From an uncultured Bacteroidales bacterium (lineage in GTDB: Bacteria; Bacteroidota; Bacteroidia; Bacteroidales; FEN-979), in NCBI GenBank assembly GCA_903945175.1, contig CAJAUM010000105.1, forward strand, positions 1-36,941: DNA of 36,941 nucleotides. Reading direction: 5' to 3'. A program made the translations under genes and the position numbers. Numbering within the stretch: the first letter of the stretch is position 1; each line of letters starts with the position of its first letter. The notes under the pieces were generated by a model. That model saw nothing but the letters and a program-made list of their open reading frames with translations. It ran no database searches and was not told the origin of the DNA. Of the stretch, positions 34,689-36,941 are shown in pieces.

Positions 34689-35789
34689 TCAGTTTCTGTT
34701 TTGAGAAATTGTTTGTTCGAACATGGTTTCATATGATTGTACCAATGTATCCCAGTTATAGTTATTTCGTATCCTTTCAATGTTTTCAGTGATAAAATCC
34801 GGATTTACTAGTTGGTTCTGATTTTCACCAATCATCTCCGAAATTTGTGATGCATGGCAGAAGTACAGCGCGTTTTTCCCTAAAACTTCCCGGTTAAAGG
34901 GGTTATCATGGGCACATATCGGGGCCGAAGCGGCCATGGCTTCAAGCAGCGATGGATTGGTTCCGCCCGATGAATGACCGTGAAAATAAAGCCTGGAATA
35001 ATAGCGTAAATTATTGAGTTTCTCTTTTTCAAATAGTGGTCCCAGGAACCTGATTTTTTCCGACGCATATGTTTTCCGGAGCGATTGTCCGTATCTGTTT
35101 CTGCAGTCTCCTACGATCAGAAGCGGCATTATGGTCTTTGAAAGCAACACGCCGTTAATTATTTCTTCGATGTGATTATCGGACTGCATGCGGGCAATGA
35201 TCAGGAAATATTCACGTGGGTTAACCCTGAAAGGTATCAAGGCTTCTTCATGCGCTGATTCAAAAATGTCAGCGCCATAGGGGATGAAGGTAGCGGGGAC
35301 CTGGTACGTTTCCGACAGGTAGTTCAGGATAACCTCTGAGTCGGCAACAAGGTGGTTGCTGCTTTTCACGGCAAGTTTCTCCGCGAATTTCAAAAACCGT
35401 TTCACGGGTTTGCTGTATTTGCTTCGCTGCCATTCCAGGCCATCCATGTTGGTGACAATTTTTGTTCTCTCCGGCAGGAGCCGGTACCAGACCGAATTAC
35501 TCGTATAGCCCAGTTGCAGAAGGATATCAAAATTGCGTTTGCGCGCGTCGACGATGCAATTGTAATCATAGATAAACTGTCCGGGGATACCTATGTACGC
35601 TTCGGGATCAAAACGGTGGATAATATGTACGCCATGCCACCTGTTTTCAGTGAACGGGTGGTTATGTGAATTGTACACCCACACCTCATGGCCCCGCTGA
35701 ACCAACCCTGCCGATAAATGTTCGGCAAATTGCTCAAACCCACCGTAGTTATTGGGAATACCACGCGTGCCAAGGATGCCGATTTTCAT
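34689..35789 (-). CDS. DUF1972-type GT4 glycosyltransferase
   Basis: 366 residues. The N-terminus MKIGILGTRGIPNNYGGFEQ and the block TNMDGLEWQRSKYSKPVKRF are diagnostic for DUF1972 glycosyltransferases (rhamnosyl- and related transferases acting early in glycan assembly). The C-terminal GT-B domain has SSGGTNPSLLEAMAASAPIC with the catalytic-type Glu. It is the first gene of the minus-strand polysaccharide run, upstream of the WcaJ-like gene, and probably adds the second sugar. The region upstream (35790-35855) is short and no clear promoter is read. Confidence 0.87.
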   Translation of the reverse strand: MKIGILGTRGIPNNYGGFEQFAEHLSAGLVQRGHEVWVYNSHNHPFTENRWHGVHIIHRFDPEAYIGIPGQFIYDYNCIVDARKRNFDILLQLGYTSNSVWYRLLPERTKIVTNMDGLEWQRSKYSKPVKRFLKFAEKLAVKSSNHLVADSEVILNYLSETYQVPATFIPYGADIFESAHEEALIPFRVNPREYFLIIARMQSDNHIEEIINGVLLSKTIMPLLIVGDCRNRYGQSLRKTYASEKIRFLGPLFEKEKLNNLRYYSRLYFHGHSSGGTNPSLLEAMAASAPICAHDNPFNREVLGKNALYFCHASQISEMIGENQNQLVNPDFITENIERIRNNYNWDTLVQSYETMFEQTISQNRN

Positions 35790-35855
35790 TGTTTTTTATA
35801 CTCTTTTCTCATCATGTGCCACCTGACCTGAAGGCCATTACATTATTTTCCTTTG

Positions 35856-36161
35856 TTAAAGTTTGATTGACAGGTGCAACTGTCCACCAAAGCCAAGCTC
35901 GACAATTTTCTGAAGTGTTGAAATTCGAGCCTCCTTAATGTTGTTTTCAATTTTAGAGATATATGACTTCGTTGTTCCAACTTTCAACGCAAGTTCTTCC
36001 TGTGTCAAACCTTTTTCAAGTCTGGCGTCATGAATCAAAGCGCCAATCTTAAAGTTCTCATAACCTAAGTCAAGTTGATCACGCTTTGCTAAACCAGGTT
36101 TACCATAGTGTTTATCCTTGAACTGGTCAAGTGTCTGAATGTTATCGTTTTTCGTTTTCAT
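35856..36161 (-). CDS. higA: HigA-like antitoxin, XRE-family HTH
   Basis: 101 residues. The helix-turn-helix occupies about 45-95: LIHDARLEKGLTQEELALKV and GTTKSYISKIENN, with a basic N-terminal extension. Being downstream of and overlapping the toxin gene (20 nt) is the HigBA arrangement. It should bind the toxin and repress the shared promoter through the inverted repeat at 36525-36542. GGAAGA just upstream of ATG 36161 may serve as its ribosome binding site inside the toxin gene. Confidence 0.85.
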   Translation of the reverse strand: MKTKNDNIQTLDQFKDKHYGKPGLAKRDQLDLGYENFKIGALIHDARLEKGLTQEELALKVGTTKSYISKIENNIKEARISTLQKIVELGFGGQLHLSIKL

Positions 36162-36492
36162 ATTCTTCCTTTATTTTAAGTGCTTTATCTATTTCCTGTT
36201 TGGGGGTCTTTTGGGATTTCTTTTGATACCCATTTGCCAATACTACCAATTGTCCGTGGTCAAAAAAACAGAAAATCCGAAAAATATCACTGCCAAATTG
36301 AATCCGAATTTCATACAGACCTGTCGAATCTTCAATGCTCTTTAGGTATGTTTCAGGAACCATCGGTAAATCTTCAATCAGATCAAAGGTCCAAATGATT
36401 TTATCCCTGACTTTGTCCCGCTGCTTTACAAAGAAAACTTCAAAATAGTCTTTGTAGAATATGATGGTCCTTTGTTTTTGTTTTTTGCCCAT
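36142..36492 (-). CDS. higB: HigB-like toxin (RelE superfamily, Gp49/DUF891 type)
   Basis: 116 residues. Features of the phage Gp49-like HigB group are visible: IIFYKDYFEVFFVKQRDKVR, a helical linker, LKSIEDSTGLYEIRIQFGSD, IFRIFCFFDHGQLVVLANGY and the final KKSQKTPKQEIDKA. Family members are ribosome-dependent mRNA endonucleases. Its ATG (36492) lies only 4 nt from a TATCTTTG -7 element, which implies a leaderless or nearly leaderless message. The pair is next to mobile-element debris, suggesting acquisition. Confidence 0.85.
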   Translation of the reverse strand: MGKKQKQRTIIFYKDYFEVFFVKQRDKVRDKIIWTFDLIEDLPMVPETYLKSIEDSTGLYEIRIQFGSDIFRIFCFFDHGQLVVLANGYQKKSQKTPKQEIDKALKIKEEYENEKR

Positions 36493-36496
36493 GATG

Positions 36497-36527
36497 CAAA
36501 GATATGAAATGTTGCCCGAAAGTGAAA
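36497..36527 (-). promoter_or_regulatory. Promoter of the toxin-antitoxin pair
   Basis: On the minus strand TTTC (36524-36527) and TATCTTTG (36497-36504) are separated by 19 nt, a near-perfect match to the Bacteroidota TTTG-N19-TAnnTTTG promoter. The toxin ATG begins 4 nt after the -7 element. Confidence 0.65.
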
Positions 36528-36542
36528 CACTTTATCGTGTTT
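36525..36542. promoter_or_regulatory. Inverted-repeat operator candidate for HigA
   Basis: AAACAC-TTTATC-GTGTTT is a perfect 6+6 inverted repeat with a 6-nt spacer. It overlaps the -33 box of the toxin-antitoxin promoter, the place expected for autorepression by the antitoxin. Confidence 0.55.
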
Positions 36543-36800
36543 TAGTTTTCATGGGTACTTGGTGGGCACCAATAAAAAGAAAAAGCCTGTAAAAACTAAT
36601 GTTTACATGCTTTTGGCGTAGCCCCGGCAGGACTAACTATCATTTTTTCTTTCTTTATTGAAATATGCTCTAAACCCATTGCTATTGCTGCTTTACGGAA
36701 AATTGAAAGAAAACGAAAAGTAAAAAAAAGCAAGTAAAAGTAAACATATTCGGTACCCCATTCGGTACCCAGTTAAAATTATTGTACATTTGGGTTTCCG
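36543..36800. other. Gene-free intergenic stretch with repeat remnants
   Basis: No convincing coding sequence. It holds the hairpin at 36581-36614, the tRNA-3'-end-like 16-mer at 36619, and two direct copies of ATTCGGTACCC (36749-36759 and 36761-36771). A TACATTTG promoter-like octamer at 36785 lies just outside the probable IS21 end. It reads as scar tissue between the toxin-antitoxin module and the insertion sequence. Confidence 0.5.
36581..36614. terminator. Terminator-like hairpin in mobile-element debris
   Basis: AAAAGCCTGTAAA (36581-36593) pairs with TTTACATGCTTTT (36602-36614) with one mismatch and an 8-nt loop. A and T tracts flank it, so it could work in both directions. It is followed at 36619-36634 by GTAGCCCCGGCAGGAC, which resembles the reverse complement of a tRNA 3' end. 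Confidence 0.55.
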
Positions 36801-36941
36801 TGCAAAATCCGGTGATATTGACCACCTAAATCCGGTTGAACTTGACCACCTCCAATCCGGCACAAATTGACCACCCCCAGTTTTTCCTCATTTTCATTGA
36901 TTTTATCGCTTTCAGACGGTTATACAAATGTACATTTTTTC
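36801..36941 (+). mobile_element. Terminal region of a probable IS21-family element (runs off window)
   Basis: Starting with TG at 36801 there are three spaced copies of ATCCGG-N6/7-TTGACCACC (36807-36826, 36830-36850, 36855-36875). Multiple roughly 20-bp repeats next to a TG terminus are typical of IS21-family ends, where IstA binds. The istA gene would begin beyond 36941. A 12-base palindrome AAATGTACATTT (36926-36937) is near the window edge. Confidence 0.6.

Overview
The window looks like a chromosomal segment of a Bacteroidota (Bacteroidales-like) bacterium. Evidence: Por/type IX secretion sorting domains, a FISUMP-domain protein, several TAnnTTTG-type promoter elements, few strong Shine-Dalgarno sequences, and a large polysaccharide locus. 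No rRNA, complete tRNA or CRISPR array was seen. All calls come from reading the sequence and translations; no database search was run.

Layout. (1) 1-4563: heptamer/octamer tandem repeats, then the distal part of an operon for an Ehr-type (energy-converting-hydrogenase-related) membrane complex: a HyfF/NuoN-like proton-translocating subunit, a fused NuoC-NuoD-like large subunit, and a ferredoxin-NuoB-like fused small subunit. The large subunit lacks both NiFe CxxC motifs, and the small-subunit domain lacks every cysteine expected to hold the proximal/N2 cluster. The ferredoxin part keeps exactly the four cysteines of one [4Fe-4S] cluster. A short AlbA_2/winged-helix gene sits inside the operon, and a heptamer repeat is inserted in frame in the large subunit. 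(2) 4614-5515: a secreted TPR protein and a STAS protein. (3) 5531-10083: a compact nucleotide-sugar/glycosylation operon with two tandem FdtA-like cupins, an SDR, a GNAT, an FdtB-like aminotransferase and a membrane-anchored GT2. (4) 10173-19464: a secreted beta-propeller-like T9SS protein, two convergent hybrid histidine kinases whose stop codons overlap, a CheR remnant, a FISUMP protein and a lipoprotein. (5) 19648-35789: a surface-polysaccharide locus with a GT-C-like membrane protein, a WaaL/Wzy-like ligase with TPRs, two near-identical glycosyltransferases in inverted orientation, an RgpF-like protein, a Wzm/Wzt ABC exporter, an FkbM-like methyltransferase, a GNAT, a membrane/GT-B fusion, a WcaJ-like initiating transferase and a DUF1972 GT4. 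(6) 35856-36941: a HigBA-like toxin-antitoxin pair with a readable promoter/operator, mobile-element debris, and one end of a probable IS21-family element running off the window.

How it works together. The minus-strand run from 35789 to 25157 reads as a glycan operon: WcaJ loads the first sugar on undecaprenyl phosphate, GTs extend it, Wzm/Wzt export it, and the O-antigen-ligase-like protein transfers it. The 5.5-10 kb operon could supply a 3-amino-3,6-dideoxyhexose and a polyprenol-linked sugar. The two inverted glycosyltransferase copies bracket most of the export operon, so homologous recombination between them could flip it and change its promoter.

Most notable: a complex-I-like module stripped of its catalytic metal sites yet showing an orderly pattern of retained ligands, with a frame-sensitive heptamer repeat in one of its genes; and the inverted glycosyltransferase duplication.
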